In this document: one piece after another, positions 32,581-42,096 of the stretch | Layout: every line of letters starts with the position of its first letter | Position numbering within the stretch: position 1 is the stretch's first letter | NCBI RefSeq assembly: GCF_900129745.1 | Contig: NZ_FQWS01000002.1 | Span: 1,116,001 to 1,180,000, forward strand | Direction: 5' to 3' | Length of the DNA: 64,000 nucleotides | Origin: Winogradskyella jejuensis | GTDB lineage: Bacteria > Bacteroidota > Bacteroidia > Flavobacteriales > Flavobacteriaceae | The notes under the pieces: model-generated | The model's input: the letters and a program-made list of their open reading frames with translations, nothing else | The model's database searches: none | Told to the model about the DNA's origin: nothing | Translations under genes and position numbers: made by a program

Positions 32581-32615
32581 AGTCCTATAATTTTTATTGT
32601 AGGGCTTTTTCTTTT
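32581..32615 (+). terminator. Terminator of the 249-aa cargo gene
   Basis: 11-bp stem including G-U pairs (32581-32591 with 32596-32606), UUUU loop, then a U-rich tail. It lies 28 bp after the stop codon. Confidence 0.8.
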
Positions 32616-32836
32616 GCCATAATTTTTTTGAAGAAAAGAAAAAAGATAGCCAATGTTAAAGGTAGCGTGGATGATGCTGTCAAGGTTTTTGGGTAAAAGT
32701 TTTTTACTCTAAAATCTTGAAACCTATAACGATTGCTTCATAAAAAAGTTTTATTCAAAACCCGTAGGGCGTGACCTTTACAGTATTGAGCGTTGGCTGA
32801 TGGAAGCTACCTATATTTGCTCTCTTTTTTATTTTA
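32616..32836. other. 221-bp region without a gene
   Basis: Low-complexity A/T-rich stretch with no open frame of note and no repeat that I could pair. It separates the cargo gene from the convergent helix-turn-helix gene. Confidence 0.4.
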
Positions 32837-33124
32837 TTACCTCAACTCATTCTTCTTTAGTAAGGCAATTATTTCTTGCTTATTGTAATATCTTCTATTG
32901 CCAATACCATAGCTTTTTATTTTACCCTTGTTTGTCCAATGCCAAAGTGTAGTAATATTAATCTTTAAAAAATCTGCTGTTTCTTGTCTTGTTAGATATA
33001 CATCACTTTCATTACTATGTAAATCATCTAAATATTGTTTAATCTTATTTAATAGTTTATCTGCTACTTTATCCGCTAATTCATCTACTGTAATTTCTTG
33101 AATTTGTATTGTCTTTGTTATCAT
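32837..33124 (-). CDS. Helix-turn-helix protein, excisionase-like (HTH_17)
   Basis: 95-aa DNA-binding protein. Residues 1-40 are a helical, oligomerisation-like stretch; residues ~43-92 are a MerR-type winged helix of the excisionase family: LTRQETADFLKINITTLWHW, then TNKGKIKSYGIGNRRYYNKQ. Bacteroidota elements commonly carry such proteins as excision or transfer regulators. It stands alone, and the long inverted repeat at 33287-33377 lies 160 bp upstream of its start. Confidence 0.85.
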   Translation of the reverse strand: MITKTIQIQEITVDELADKVADKLLNKIKQYLDDLHSNESDVYLTRQETADFLKINITTLWHWTNKGKIKSYGIGNRRYYNKQEIIALLKKNELR

Positions 33125-33581
33125 ATTATTACTTTTTAAGTTGTTATAAAATGAAAGTTAACGAAATGAAGCAAACAAAGATTTGAGGTAAGGAATACTT
33201 GGACTTAACGATGATTTTGTGCAGTTGAATGAGATAACGTCATTTTCTTTGAAGTTCCAATGTGAGCGTGGGATAAGCGGATATTTTACATAATACCAGT
33301 TATAGCTACGAAAATATAAGAATACTGCGTTAGCAAACCCTTGAAAGGATTTTTGCTACTATAACTTGTATTATGTAACATAACTTGGGTGAGTTTAGGG
33401 TTTTATGATATAATAATAACAGAATAGCTTATTGCAGTTTGGTTTGATTTTATGAAAAGCAAAGCTGTAATATGCTATTACCTTAAAGACAAAAAAACGC
33501 TAAACTTGTTAGGTGAGCGGAACAACACAAAAGAAAGAGGATTTTGAGGTACGAAAAAACTGGGTTTTGGGTTGTGGGGAC
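33125..33581. other. 457-bp region with a long hairpin
   Basis: No gene seen. It contains the 91-bp inverted-repeat structure at 33287-33377 described separately, and A/T-rich sequence on either side that could hold the promoter of the helix-turn-helix gene. Confidence 0.5.
33287..33377. repeat. 91-bp long-armed inverted repeat
   Basis: 19-bp arms with a single mismatch: TACATAATACCAGTTATAG (33287-33305) and CTATAACTTGTATTATGTA (33359-33377). Inside, TAGCAAA (33331-33337) can pair with TTTGCTA (33352-33358 region), with CCTT/AAGG within, so the whole folds into one long cruciform or RNA hairpin with an internal bulge. Bacteroidota chromosomes contain dispersed elements of this look; whether this is one requires a genome search. 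Confidence 0.7.
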
Positions 33582-34343
33582 TTATATAAACTGATTTACC
33601 TTCTTATCAAACAATACTTTATCTATTGGATTCAATAAATAATTTTTTAAAGAATAATCATCAAAAAGACCTGACTCTTTTATTTTTTTACTCAATTTTT
33701 TCTTTGCATCACCATTTTCAATCGTTTCGAGCTTATTGTAATAAATGTATAATAAAGGTGCAATTGTATTTGAGGATAGATTCAATTTTAAAGTATTATA
33801 GTATTCTGTTTTTTCATCAGCACTAATTTCAGATTCAAATATTAAATCGGTTATATGATTCACAAAATTGAAATATCTAACAAAAACATCTTCATAAGTC
33901 TTTACCATATTACTATTTAAAATTGATAATAAATCCATATCACTTACATCAAAATCTTTATCTGGTGAGAAACCCTTACGCAAGTATTTATAAGTGTCAG
34001 AAATAAGTTCTAAGCCATCATTTTCAAGATAAGTTTTGCCGTTTGGATTATCAACATTATGATGCTCTAGGAAGAAAATAAAGTTATTCAATGATAGAGT
34101 AAGTTTACTTGTAAAATTGTTCTTATATAAAACTGAAAAATATAACATTACACCTGTAAATGTTATTATTACACCAACAGAACCTAGTAAAATAGTTGCT
34201 AAACGTGATAAATTATTTAAATGCCACATTGAAGAGTCAAGCATACCATACCTAATTATATATGTAATTATAATGCCTACTAAAATAATTAATGCGCTAT
34301 AAAATAAATTAGTCGCAAACTTTCTTGTGAACTTTGGCTTCAT
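33582..34343 (-). CDS. Two-TM putative abortive-infection-type effector
   Basis: 253-aa protein with two N-terminal TM helices (FYSALIILVGIIITYIIRYG; LATILLGSVGVIITFTGVMLYFSV) and a helical cytoplasmic domain. The stretch YFNFVNHITDLIFESEISAD, then EKTEYYNTLKLNLSSNTIAP, LLYIYYNKLE and KIKESGLFDDY matches in outline the PF16872-type putative phage abortive infection proteins (AbiC-like), which have Y-x-x-x-L-x-x-x-LSS. Last gene of the four-gene signalling operon, 4 bp after the receiver-like gene. A membrane-acting suicide effector is my inference. Confidence 0.68.
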   Translation of the reverse strand: MKPKFTRKFATNLFYSALIILVGIIITYIIRYGMLDSSMWHLNNLSRLATILLGSVGVIITFTGVMLYFSVLYKNNFTSKLTLSLNNFIFFLEHHNVDNPNGKTYLENDGLELISDTYKYLRKGFSPDKDFDVSDMDLLSILNSNMVKTYEDVFVRYFNFVNHITDLIFESEISADEKTEYYNTLKLNLSSNTIAPLLYIYYNKLETIENGDAKKKLSKKIKESGLFDDYSLKNYLLNPIDKVLFDKKVNQFI

Positions 34344-34347
34344 ATCT

Positions 34348-34860
34348 TTAAGTTATTAAATTTTTTAAATCTTCGATAAAATCTTCGTGTAATAGGCTCA
34401 ACTCAAACTTTTTTTGAACATATTCAAATGTTATGTTTTTATCAGAAAATTGTTTATTTAATTTTACAAAATGAGGTTCAATAAGTTCTTCTTCGTATTT
34501 TGTACAGACTATTATCTTACTACTATATGCATTGAGCGTTAGGTCAATTTGAGGTAAGAATAAATCCCTTAATATGTTTATGCCTTGTTGCATTTTTTGA
34601 GATTCACTTTTTGCAGAGTATAAATTCAAATCACAGAGCAAAACGAAATCACCTTTTACTTTACTTAGCATTTCCCCTATTCTCTCATTAATAGGTTCAT
34701 AATTATTTTGTGGTTGATTAACCTGTAAAACTTCTTTAAATTCATTTATCTCAGAATAATTACCAACAACATTTGTAAAGCCATCTTCACCGTCAAATAC
34801 ATCTTTAATTTGATTATATTGATTTTCTCTATCTTCGATAATTAAAAAATACTTACTCAT
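34348..34860 (-). CDS. Receiver-domain-like protein
   Basis: 170-aa single-domain protein with CheY-like landmarks: acidic pair E9/D10 after the first strand (YFLIIEDREN), a candidate phosphoacceptor D77 at the end of a hydrophobic strand (GDFVLLCDLNL), T120 in SSKIIVCTK, and K150/K151 in FEYVQKKF. Spacing is longer than in CheY because of an insert at about 40-65, so it is a divergent receiver or a pseudo-receiver. The start overlaps the upstream 1321-aa gene by 8 bp. It may carry a phosphoryl or conformational signal from the GHKL proteins to the membrane protein. Confidence 0.65.
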   Translation of the reverse strand: MSKYFLIIEDRENQYNQIKDVFDGEDGFTNVVGNYSEINEFKEVLQVNQPQNNYEPINERIGEMLSKVKGDFVLLCDLNLYSAKSESQKMQQGINILRDLFLPQIDLTLNAYSSKIIVCTKYEEELIEPHFVKLNKQFSDKNITFEYVQKKFELSLLHEDFIEDLKNLIT

Positions 34861-37800
34861 TTTTGCTAAAATTATATGTTACATAAAAATATTTATCATC
34901 AATATCATAGATAGGTGTTGGGTACTGTAAATTTTTACAAATTAAATAATTTAGATACAAGCCCTTAGTTTTTTTATCTCTATAACCATCTCTTTTAATT
35001 TTTCTCTTATCATAGTCACTTAAATCCTTTGGGTCACTCATCAGATTAAAAATTCTTATTTTTTTTGTTTCAAATAAATCAATTAACTCAATTTGAATAT
35101 CTTCACCAGGAACTCCGCCTTTTTTGCAATTAATAAATACCTCTTTCATTAATGTAAGAAAAACATTTTTATTTAATGTGATTCCAAAATCTACATCATC
35201 CGATATAAAATTAATTTTTCTTGATGAATCTTTATTATCAGTTAACTCTCCATTAAAAACAAAATCAAAATACTCTTGTAATTTGTTCTTCACAAGATAA
35301 GGTTTTCTCTCTTCACCTATTTTTTCTGCTAAATATGGAAAAGACTCCTTAATCTGATGTTTAATACTTAAATCTAACATTAAAAATTTAGCATATTTTT
35401 GATAATAATCAGACTGCCATTTATCAATATGGCTATGAGTAACACGATGTAATTCATTAACCGTAATCTCTTCACCGTGACCTGGTGCGGAATAATCAAT
35501 AAGCCTATTTTGTTCCTCAACAAATGCCCTTAAACTATCATTTATCAAATGATGATTAATAAAGCCCTGAATGTCTTCTCTTAACAGCAACAGCAATCTT
35601 AGTAATTTCGGGTCAAAACGTTTGTAATGATAAGTTTCTTTGTCTGCCTCAATTTGAGTATTGTTATAAAAACAAATTACAGCAATTGGTGATGATTTAT
35701 ATCTAAAACCGTTCTCATTAAATGATTTGTCTCTTTTTATTTTTGCGATTCTTAAAAAGAATAAATTTCTATATCTATCTGAACCATTTAGTTCTATTTT
35801 ATCTTTTAAATCAATTACAACATCACTATTTTCTTTGAAAGACTTTCTGTAATGGTACTGGTCTTCATTACATAAAGAAACTTCAAATGTTGACCTTGGC
35901 TTGTTTGTTTTTAATTCATAGATACCTTCAAACATTTGATTAACTATACTATCCTCAATTTTTTCTTTTCCAATTAAACTATGCTCTTTAGAAGTATAAT
36001 ATTCACCTATCACATTTAAATTATTATAGTTTGTGTCCTTTTCTTCCCCTTTATATTTAAGAACTAAAAATGCACCACCATTATCTACACCTAATATCTT
36101 ACAGGATAATTCTAATATTTTTAAAATCTTCTTTTTAATTCCTATTTGACCAATATTATTTTTCTGCTTAATATCATTGCTAATAAATGTTTTAGCAACG
36201 ACTAATTGTTTAAATGACTCAAATAAATTCAATTGAGGGTTGTGTTCTGGCATTGGTACATTATCATCAAATTTCGATAACATTTGCTTTACACCTTGAA
36301 AAATATAAATATCATTCTTGTTATATAAATCTAACTTACCGCTAATTATAGAGTAATCAATAGTCTCAAAACTTATAGGTTGTTTAGAGTCATTATTTAC
36401 TTCAGCGATAAACTTATCGCAAAACGTTTTGAAGATAAATGTATTCTCTAATACCAATAACCTTAATAAATGTAAGAATGAGTCATTATAGTCGTTTAAT
36501 AAATTGACTTTTTTAACTCTGTCTTTGTTAATAACACCAAGCATTTTCTTGATATTTTTAACTAACTCGATAGCTTTTGCTTCGTGGTCAACTATTAATT
36601 CTTGAATTAAACTTACATAATAAGTAGTAAATCCAAATATGAATATATTTTTATCATCCTTTATTAGGTTGTATTTATTTTTTTCAATATTCCATACATA
36701 CCTATTTGAATGGGATTGCTGTTCGTCTGAGAAATTCGACAATAAAACTCTTACAGCCTTTAACATATCTATTGAATAGATATAATTCATATTCAACTTT
36801 GTAGCCCTTTTTAGCAAGAATTTAAAGCTATGGTATTCGGAATATTTAGTAAGCTTATCTACCTCAAAAAAACCTTCTTTATCCCATTCTGGACTGCAAA
36901 TTTTGTTTACTGAATTGGATAAGTCTGTTATAACCCATTTAAAAGCAGATTTTTTTATATTATGAAACCTAATATATGGCTCAATAGTAAAAATTTTAAG
37001 TAATAAATTCTTTAACTCAGATTTATATATTGGATAATACTTTAAAAATCCTTTTATAGATTCTCTTCTACGAAAGTATCTAAGAAGTGCTTTATGATTT
37101 TCATCTTGAAAAAAGGAAATTATTTTGTCTTTTTCTGAATAATTAAAGCTATTCTTTTCTTCCGAACAGTCAAAAAGATTATTTAATTCGTGCTCAAGTA
37201 AGAATTGAAATAGGCTTTTATGTTCTGAAATTTTATCATCAATATTTGCAGTTGTATTTAAATTAACAGGCTTAAATTTGCCTTCCCTTTCCCTGAAATG
37301 CATTTGCATCATATCTAATACTGAATTATTTGCTAAATGCTTAAATGACGATTTTAGGCGTGTATAGGGATATTCATTTCTATATGGTATTGGTGGTACA
37401 TTAGCTCTCAAATAGTAAAGAAAGCCTTTTGCTTCTGGTAGCTTTGACAAAAGCTTTTTTTCATTAAAAAAGCCTAATCTATTAATTAGACACAATGCAA
37501 AATCTACTCCGATTTTACCTCTAATATTTTTTACATAAAAATTAATTAAACCAAAAGCTTCTGCGGTTGCCATTACATCATCTACGAATAAAATCTTATC
37601 TGCAGATTGAATAATATTTTTATAAAATATTTGAAAATTATGAATCAGTTCATTCTTAACATCATATTGAATGATTGTGGCATTATCATTAAATAACTTA
37701 TCATTCACTAAATTGACAAATCCTGAATTTGAACCACCAGTAGGCGTAATAATAACTATATTCTTAGATGATTTAAATACCTCGGTTGTGTCTTTTATTC

Positions 37801-38818
37801 TTCGTATCCAATTTTCGCTTATATCATCTTTATTATTTTTTAGAAACTGACCTGCTTTGACATAGTAGATATAATTAGAATTGTTTTTTTTGAAATGCTC
37901 TCTTAATACAATTCTGTTTTTGTTATCACGGAAATTTAATTTATTGAATATGGCAGAAGTATCGCTAGCTTTAGTTCGAGGATATTCAAAAATCAAATCT
38001 GGGACAAGGGAATTTTTATCAGTTTCTATTAATACTTTTTCCTTTGTGAGTTCTAAACTGGTGTTGGCTTTGTCAGGATAGCATTGAAAACAATTATATG
38101 TTTTCACCCAATCAGTATTAAGAGGGATAAAATATTTAATTTTAATGTTTGAATCTTTTGAATACTTATCTATCTGTGGTTTTATTTCAACGATTCCTTC
38201 ATTTAAGTATGCTTTTTGCCAACCATATTCGTACTCAATATCTTTTTGTTCATAGATGTGCATTGCACCATCATTAGGAACAAAAGATTCTTTATTCCCA
38301 ATTACTAAACAACTTATATAAGGCTCTAAAAAGTTGACATCAGTTTTGTTGTATTTACTCTGTAAAGTATTCTTTATCTCTGTTTTAATTCTTATGGATG
38401 TAGAAAATGTTGTACTTATAGGCGTAATAAGAATTACACTCTCAGATATTTTATTTGGGTCTTTTGAAAAAAGTTTATCCCTTTTGTATATATGATGATT
38501 AAATTTCTCTTCTTGATGCTCCCGAATATATTGGTCGTTTAGTATTTTTCTAATACTACTTACCAATAATTCTGAATACATTTCATAGCCTATTAAAGTA
38601 ACTTTTGAATCTTTAGGTAATTTATTTATATGAACTGAGTAATTATTTATAATATACTGACTTATTAAAAATGCAAAACGGTTGGTAAAGAAGCTATTAT
38701 AAAATAGCCTTTTAGCATAAAAATAATCAGTTATGTGAATACGAGACCCTAACTTTAAATGTCCACCAATAATTTTATACCCTTCGATATTGTTAAAGTA
38801 TGACTCTCTTTTATCCAT
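34853..38818 (-). CDS. Large PRTase-like / GAF-like / GHKL ATPase protein
   Basis: 1321-aa cytosolic protein. Two phosphoribosyltransferase-like units form the N-terminus: a degenerate one (about 60-180; VTLIGYEMYSELL, VILITPISTTFSTS) and one with the PRPP-loop-like motif ILFVDDVMATAEAF (residues 409-422) preceded by VIITPTGGSNSG. A long helical middle (about 480-890) has no recognisable family. About 900-1110 looks GAF-like (KILGVDNGGAFLVLKY). The C-terminus (1196-1321) is a GHKL ATPase-like fold: N-box MKEVFINC with E1226 and N1230, and KGLYLNYLICKNL as G-box. A CxxC (C243, C246) is present. Overlaps its neighbours on both sides. No described family known to me has this architecture. Confidence 0.7.
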   Translation of the reverse strand: MDKRESYFNNIEGYKIIGGHLKLGSRIHITDYFYAKRLFYNSFFTNRFAFLISQYIINNYSVHINKLPKDSKVTLIGYEMYSELLVSSIRKILNDQYIREHQEEKFNHHIYKRDKLFSKDPNKISESVILITPISTTFSTSIRIKTEIKNTLQSKYNKTDVNFLEPYISCLVIGNKESFVPNDGAMHIYEQKDIEYEYGWQKAYLNEGIVEIKPQIDKYSKDSNIKIKYFIPLNTDWVKTYNCFQCYPDKANTSLELTKEKVLIETDKNSLVPDLIFEYPRTKASDTSAIFNKLNFRDNKNRIVLREHFKKNNSNYIYYVKAGQFLKNNKDDISENWIRRIKDTTEVFKSSKNIVIITPTGGSNSGFVNLVNDKLFNDNATIIQYDVKNELIHNFQIFYKNIIQSADKILFVDDVMATAEAFGLINFYVKNIRGKIGVDFALCLINRLGFFNEKKLLSKLPEAKGFLYYLRANVPPIPYRNEYPYTRLKSSFKHLANNSVLDMMQMHFREREGKFKPVNLNTTANIDDKISEHKSLFQFLLEHELNNLFDCSEEKNSFNYSEKDKIISFFQDENHKALLRYFRRRESIKGFLKYYPIYKSELKNLLLKIFTIEPYIRFHNIKKSAFKWVITDLSNSVNKICSPEWDKEGFFEVDKLTKYSEYHSFKFLLKRATKLNMNYIYSIDMLKAVRVLLSNFSDEQQSHSNRYVWNIEKNKYNLIKDDKNIFIFGFTTYYVSLIQELIVDHEAKAIELVKNIKKMLGVINKDRVKKVNLLNDYNDSFLHLLRLLVLENTFIFKTFCDKFIAEVNNDSKQPISFETIDYSIISGKLDLYNKNDIYIFQGVKQMLSKFDDNVPMPEHNPQLNLFESFKQLVVAKTFISNDIKQKNNIGQIGIKKKILKILELSCKILGVDNGGAFLVLKYKGEEKDTNYNNLNVIGEYYTSKEHSLIGKEKIEDSIVNQMFEGIYELKTNKPRSTFEVSLCNEDQYHYRKSFKENSDVVIDLKDKIELNGSDRYRNLFFLRIAKIKRDKSFNENGFRYKSSPIAVICFYNNTQIEADKETYHYKRFDPKLLRLLLLLREDIQGFINHHLINDSLRAFVEEQNRLIDYSAPGHGEEITVNELHRVTHSHIDKWQSDYYQKYAKFLMLDLSIKHQIKESFPYLAEKIGEERKPYLVKNKLQEYFDFVFNGELTDNKDSSRKINFISDDVDFGITLNKNVFLTLMKEVFINCKKGGVPGEDIQIELIDLFETKKIRIFNLMSDPKDLSDYDKRKIKRDGYRDKKTKGLYLNYLICKNLQYPTPIYDIDDKYFYVTYNFSKNE

Positions 38819-41127
38819 TATATTTTTTCTTTAATCTCCAAGTTCAGGAATGAATAAGCCGTTTTTTCATAAATAGTTAAATGCTCATCAGCTTTCAACA
38901 GTAATTCAAAGTTTAATAGTTTACCATTTTTAAGTAGATTATTTGATAACGAGTATTCATCATTTGGTAAATCATCCTCTTCATAATCTTGTTCTGTTAT
39001 TGAATACATATTTAAATGATAATTTGAAATAGACTTATTTAATTTGATATAATTCAAGTAATTTTTAGATGTTAGTAAATCATTAAAGAAAAATGGTAAT
39101 TCGTTATTCACTACCTCGACAAAAAACAAAATAAACTCATTGTCACTCCAAAAACCCAATTCAGTATCTTTAAATAATTTATTCAGACTTATTATTTCAT
39201 TGTGGGTATTCTCAGTTACATTTTTAATTATAATGTTACTATCTTTATTTGGGTTTTCTAAATGTAGAGACCCTAAAAGCCTTATCCAATCACTTGAATT
39301 ATTAATAATTTTTGAACATTCTTTTGCATCAAGCACAATAACAGTATCTTGAGAATTTTTTACAACTGATATAGAATGATTAATTAATTCTTTAGCCTTT
39401 TTAATTTTATCATATTTATCAAATTCATCAACCTTTGATAAATCTATCTCTAATAAGGCTATTTTATTAGAGAAATCAGTTGCAATATCACCACTCTTAT
39501 ATTTAAACAATTCTACAAATAAAGTAGAGTCTGTAACAGGCATACCAGTAGAGTCAATGTCCTGAGTATCAAATGCGCCTCTATATTCATCAAAAGACTC
39601 ATTAACAGGTATATTAATGTTGTAGCTGGTTCCTAATTCAATAACATTAGTTACTTCATCTGAGTCAATGTTAATATGTTTATCATTATAGCTTACATAT
39701 GAAACTGATGATTTGTCTTTTAACCCATAGGAAGATGTTCTAATTACACCATTTTTTTTATCCAAAATTAGATTTGAAAAAATAAGTAAACCTAATCTCG
39801 CATAAACCCTCTTTACTTGATGATTTAAGTATATGTTTGTGAAATCTAAAAAGTGTGAAATATTAAATTCACCACTTTTAATATCCTCTAAATCTTCCTC
39901 TAACAATTTCTTAGAATAATCATCGCAAGTCGAAATAAGAGATTGGATATTATTTTGATAAGTTGACATTACAGACGCTTGACCTAAATCAACAACATTT
40001 ATCTGTAGAATATTTGGCTCACTATTTAACGTATAATTCTTCCAATCCTTTAATACTTCATTTTTCTCAGAATCAGTAATTGTATTAAATCCATCTTTAC
40101 TTAATACACGAACTGTTATAGCTCCTTTGTACTCTATTTCATCACCTATAGTGTGTTCAATTATATTCTTTGAGAGTTCTTGAATACCAAATGCTATATC
40201 TCTGGTGTAGTTTATTATATATTTTAGATGACTTAAATATTGTTTTTTATATTCTTCGAATCCTTCTAAATCATCTTTAGGGTCAATAAGTTTTGAAGCA
40301 TCAAAAAGAGTGCTATTTTGAACAAGAATTGAGAAAATAAATACTTGAAAATAATTAAAACTGAAAAATCTATTATCCTTAAGAGTATGACTAATATCAG
40401 TCATAAAGTCTGTCGCAACACTAACATTTCTTATTTTACCAAAACTAAACTCATTATTTTTCTTTAGAGAATCATCAACTGTTTCGTTGTATTTTTCTTG
40501 AATTATGAACCTTAAAACATTTAGATATGAAAACGCTTTAAACATATAGCGCCAAGCATAATTTACAGCGTCATTATCAAATAATGAATTTAAAACAGCT
40601 TTTCTAAAACCTTCTTTTCGTGTTATTTCATTAAAAATAACATCTAACTGCTTTTTTTCTTTCTGTCTTTTTATGTACTTCAATAAATCATTGTCATTAT
40701 TCCTCTCTTCAATGAAAAGTCTTTCATATACACTTTTATTAATTAAAAGTGGTGGTAGAAATTCTTTAGAGCCTTCAAAAAAATACGCTTGACGTTTACC
40801 CTTATTAAAAATATCAAAGGTTAAATTATAGGGGATTTTTCTATATACTCCAGAATATTGAAGAGCTAAACGTAAAACCTTAGATTCTGGTTCTTGTTTG
40901 GTAAATGTAAACTTAACTCTATTAAGGTTGTTTTTTTTGCATATCAATGCAACGTATGCATATAATAATTCATCCAACCTTTCTACTTGATTATTAAAAA
41001 TAAACTCAATAAAAGAAACAGATTTTCTTTCTATCAATAGTTGTTTGTATGGTTGTATTAAGTCTTTATTAACTACACTTAAAGAAACAACTTTATCGTT
41101 TATTATTATTTCAAGTTTTTGGTTCAT
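38818..41127 (-). CDS. GHKL ATPase with STAS-like C-terminal domain
   Basis: 769-aa protein heading the four-gene operon. N-terminal 300 residues are of unknown fold. A GHKL (Bergerat) ATPase follows: N-box IQELSKNIIEHT with E317, N321, E324 and H325, then INVVDLGQASV (D380, G382) and a G-box-like RLGLLIFSNLI near 445; a ~50-residue insert separates the last two. About 560-645 resembles a STAS domain (TVIVLDAKECSKIINN, NIIIKNVTEN). GHKL-STAS pairs are typical of signal modules such as anti-sigma/anti-anti-sigma systems. The stop overlaps the start of the 1321-aa gene. Confidence 0.68.
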   Translation of the reverse strand: MNQKLEIIINDKVVSLSVVNKDLIQPYKQLLIERKSVSFIEFIFNNQVERLDELLYAYVALICKKNNLNRVKFTFTKQEPESKVLRLALQYSGVYRKIPYNLTFDIFNKGKRQAYFFEGSKEFLPPLLINKSVYERLFIEERNNDNDLLKYIKRQKEKKQLDVIFNEITRKEGFRKAVLNSLFDNDAVNYAWRYMFKAFSYLNVLRFIIQEKYNETVDDSLKKNNEFSFGKIRNVSVATDFMTDISHTLKDNRFFSFNYFQVFIFSILVQNSTLFDASKLIDPKDDLEGFEEYKKQYLSHLKYIINYTRDIAFGIQELSKNIIEHTIGDEIEYKGAITVRVLSKDGFNTITDSEKNEVLKDWKNYTLNSEPNILQINVVDLGQASVMSTYQNNIQSLISTCDDYSKKLLEEDLEDIKSGEFNISHFLDFTNIYLNHQVKRVYARLGLLIFSNLILDKKNGVIRTSSYGLKDKSSVSYVSYNDKHINIDSDEVTNVIELGTSYNINIPVNESFDEYRGAFDTQDIDSTGMPVTDSTLFVELFKYKSGDIATDFSNKIALLEIDLSKVDEFDKYDKIKKAKELINHSISVVKNSQDTVIVLDAKECSKIINNSSDWIRLLGSLHLENPNKDSNIIIKNVTENTHNEIISLNKLFKDTELGFWSDNEFILFFVEVVNNELPFFFNDLLTSKNYLNYIKLNKSISNYHLNMYSITEQDYEEDDLPNDEYSLSNNLLKNGKLLNFELLLKADEHLTIYEKTAYSFLNLEIKEKI

Positions 41128-41186
41128 ATTAAATAATTATAAAATCTTTTTAAAACATAATCAACACCTTTTTTTATAACAGAGAT

Positions 41187-42095
41187 TTATTGAATAGCTT
41201 GTTTAATCAAACTCATTATGTATTCTAAATCGTCTGTATTCTTGATTACCAATTCATAATCTCCATTTCCCCAATGACCAATATTAGAAACATCACGCAT
41301 CAAGTTTTTTGGGTCATCAAGTTCACCACTTTTTAAGTTTACCCATAGCTTTATACCACTTTTTTGAATTAAAATATCACAAATGATACGGTTACCTTTA
41401 AATGCAATTCTTTTCTTGCGTGGTATTATTTCTATGTCTTCTTTGAAGTTTAGAATAGCATCTCTAAAAGTCTCATACAATTCTACTGCACTATCAGACT
41501 TATTTAACGTATGGTCTTCTTCCGAATAAACTTTAATTTCTTTAGTAACAGCTTGTAATTCTGTATTACTTGAAGTAATAGGCTTTACACTTTCTGCTGA
41601 CTTACTTTTCTTTATTTGATTTACGCTTATTAAGTTATTCTCATATCTCTTTACTTCCCATAATTCAATAGCAATATCTTTAAAGTTTGTTGCTGTTTTT
41701 TGGTTTTCAGTAAAACCTGTTGAAACAAACACAACTCTTGTTTGACTCCAATCTACATCCGTTCGCTGTAAATTTTGTTTTAGTGTTTCATTATACTCTA
41801 CTATAAAATCTGCTTTGTTTTCGAGCATCAAACTCAAATAGGTAAAACCTTGGTCAACAACACTTATATTTTTACTGCGCTTATATTCAATAATTATAAA
41901 AGCATTTGATTGTGTATCGTATGCCAATGTATCGATACGCTTATTTTTAATTGAAAATTCTGATTTTACTAATTGTAAATTCATCAAATCATCTAAATTA
42001 CTTTCAAAAAGAGCCTGTATTTCTCTTTCTAATTTAAAAGGCTTCTCTTTTAAAACTTGAATACTATTCTTAGACTGTAGACTATATATATTCAT
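41187..42095 (-). CDS. PD-(D/E)xK nuclease-like protein with DUF5655 domain
   Basis: 302-aa protein. The N-terminal 150 residues have a NucS/restriction-endonuclease-like core: LVKSEFSIKNKRIDTLAYDT, then AFIIIEYKRSKNISVVDQGF, giving Asp and E-x-K. The C-terminal ~100 residues (AVELYETFRDAILNFKEDIE, IIPRKKRIAFKGNRIICDI, LWVNLKSGELDDPKNLMRDV) form the DUF5655 domain. Such proteins often accompany restriction systems. It starts 1 bp after the Res gene stop, so it belongs to the type III restriction operon, perhaps as an accessory nuclease. 59 bp later the signalling operon begins. Confidence 0.8.
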   Translation of the reverse strand: MNIYSLQSKNSIQVLKEKPFKLEREIQALFESNLDDLMNLQLVKSEFSIKNKRIDTLAYDTQSNAFIIIEYKRSKNISVVDQGFTYLSLMLENKADFIVEYNETLKQNLQRTDVDWSQTRVVFVSTGFTENQKTATNFKDIAIELWEVKRYENNLISVNQIKKSKSAESVKPITSSNTELQAVTKEIKVYSEEDHTLNKSDSAVELYETFRDAILNFKEDIEIIPRKKRIAFKGNRIICDILIQKSGIKLWVNLKSGELDDPKNLMRDVSNIGHWGNGDYELVIKNTDDLEYIMSLIKQAIQ

Positions 42096-42096
42096 A

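Noticed and set aside
33287-33377. Integron attC-like site (GTTA-type and TAAC-type ends of a long hairpin)
   Set aside because: The core sites do not fit RYYYAAC/GTTRRRY, there is no integron integrase, and no cassette array lies around it.
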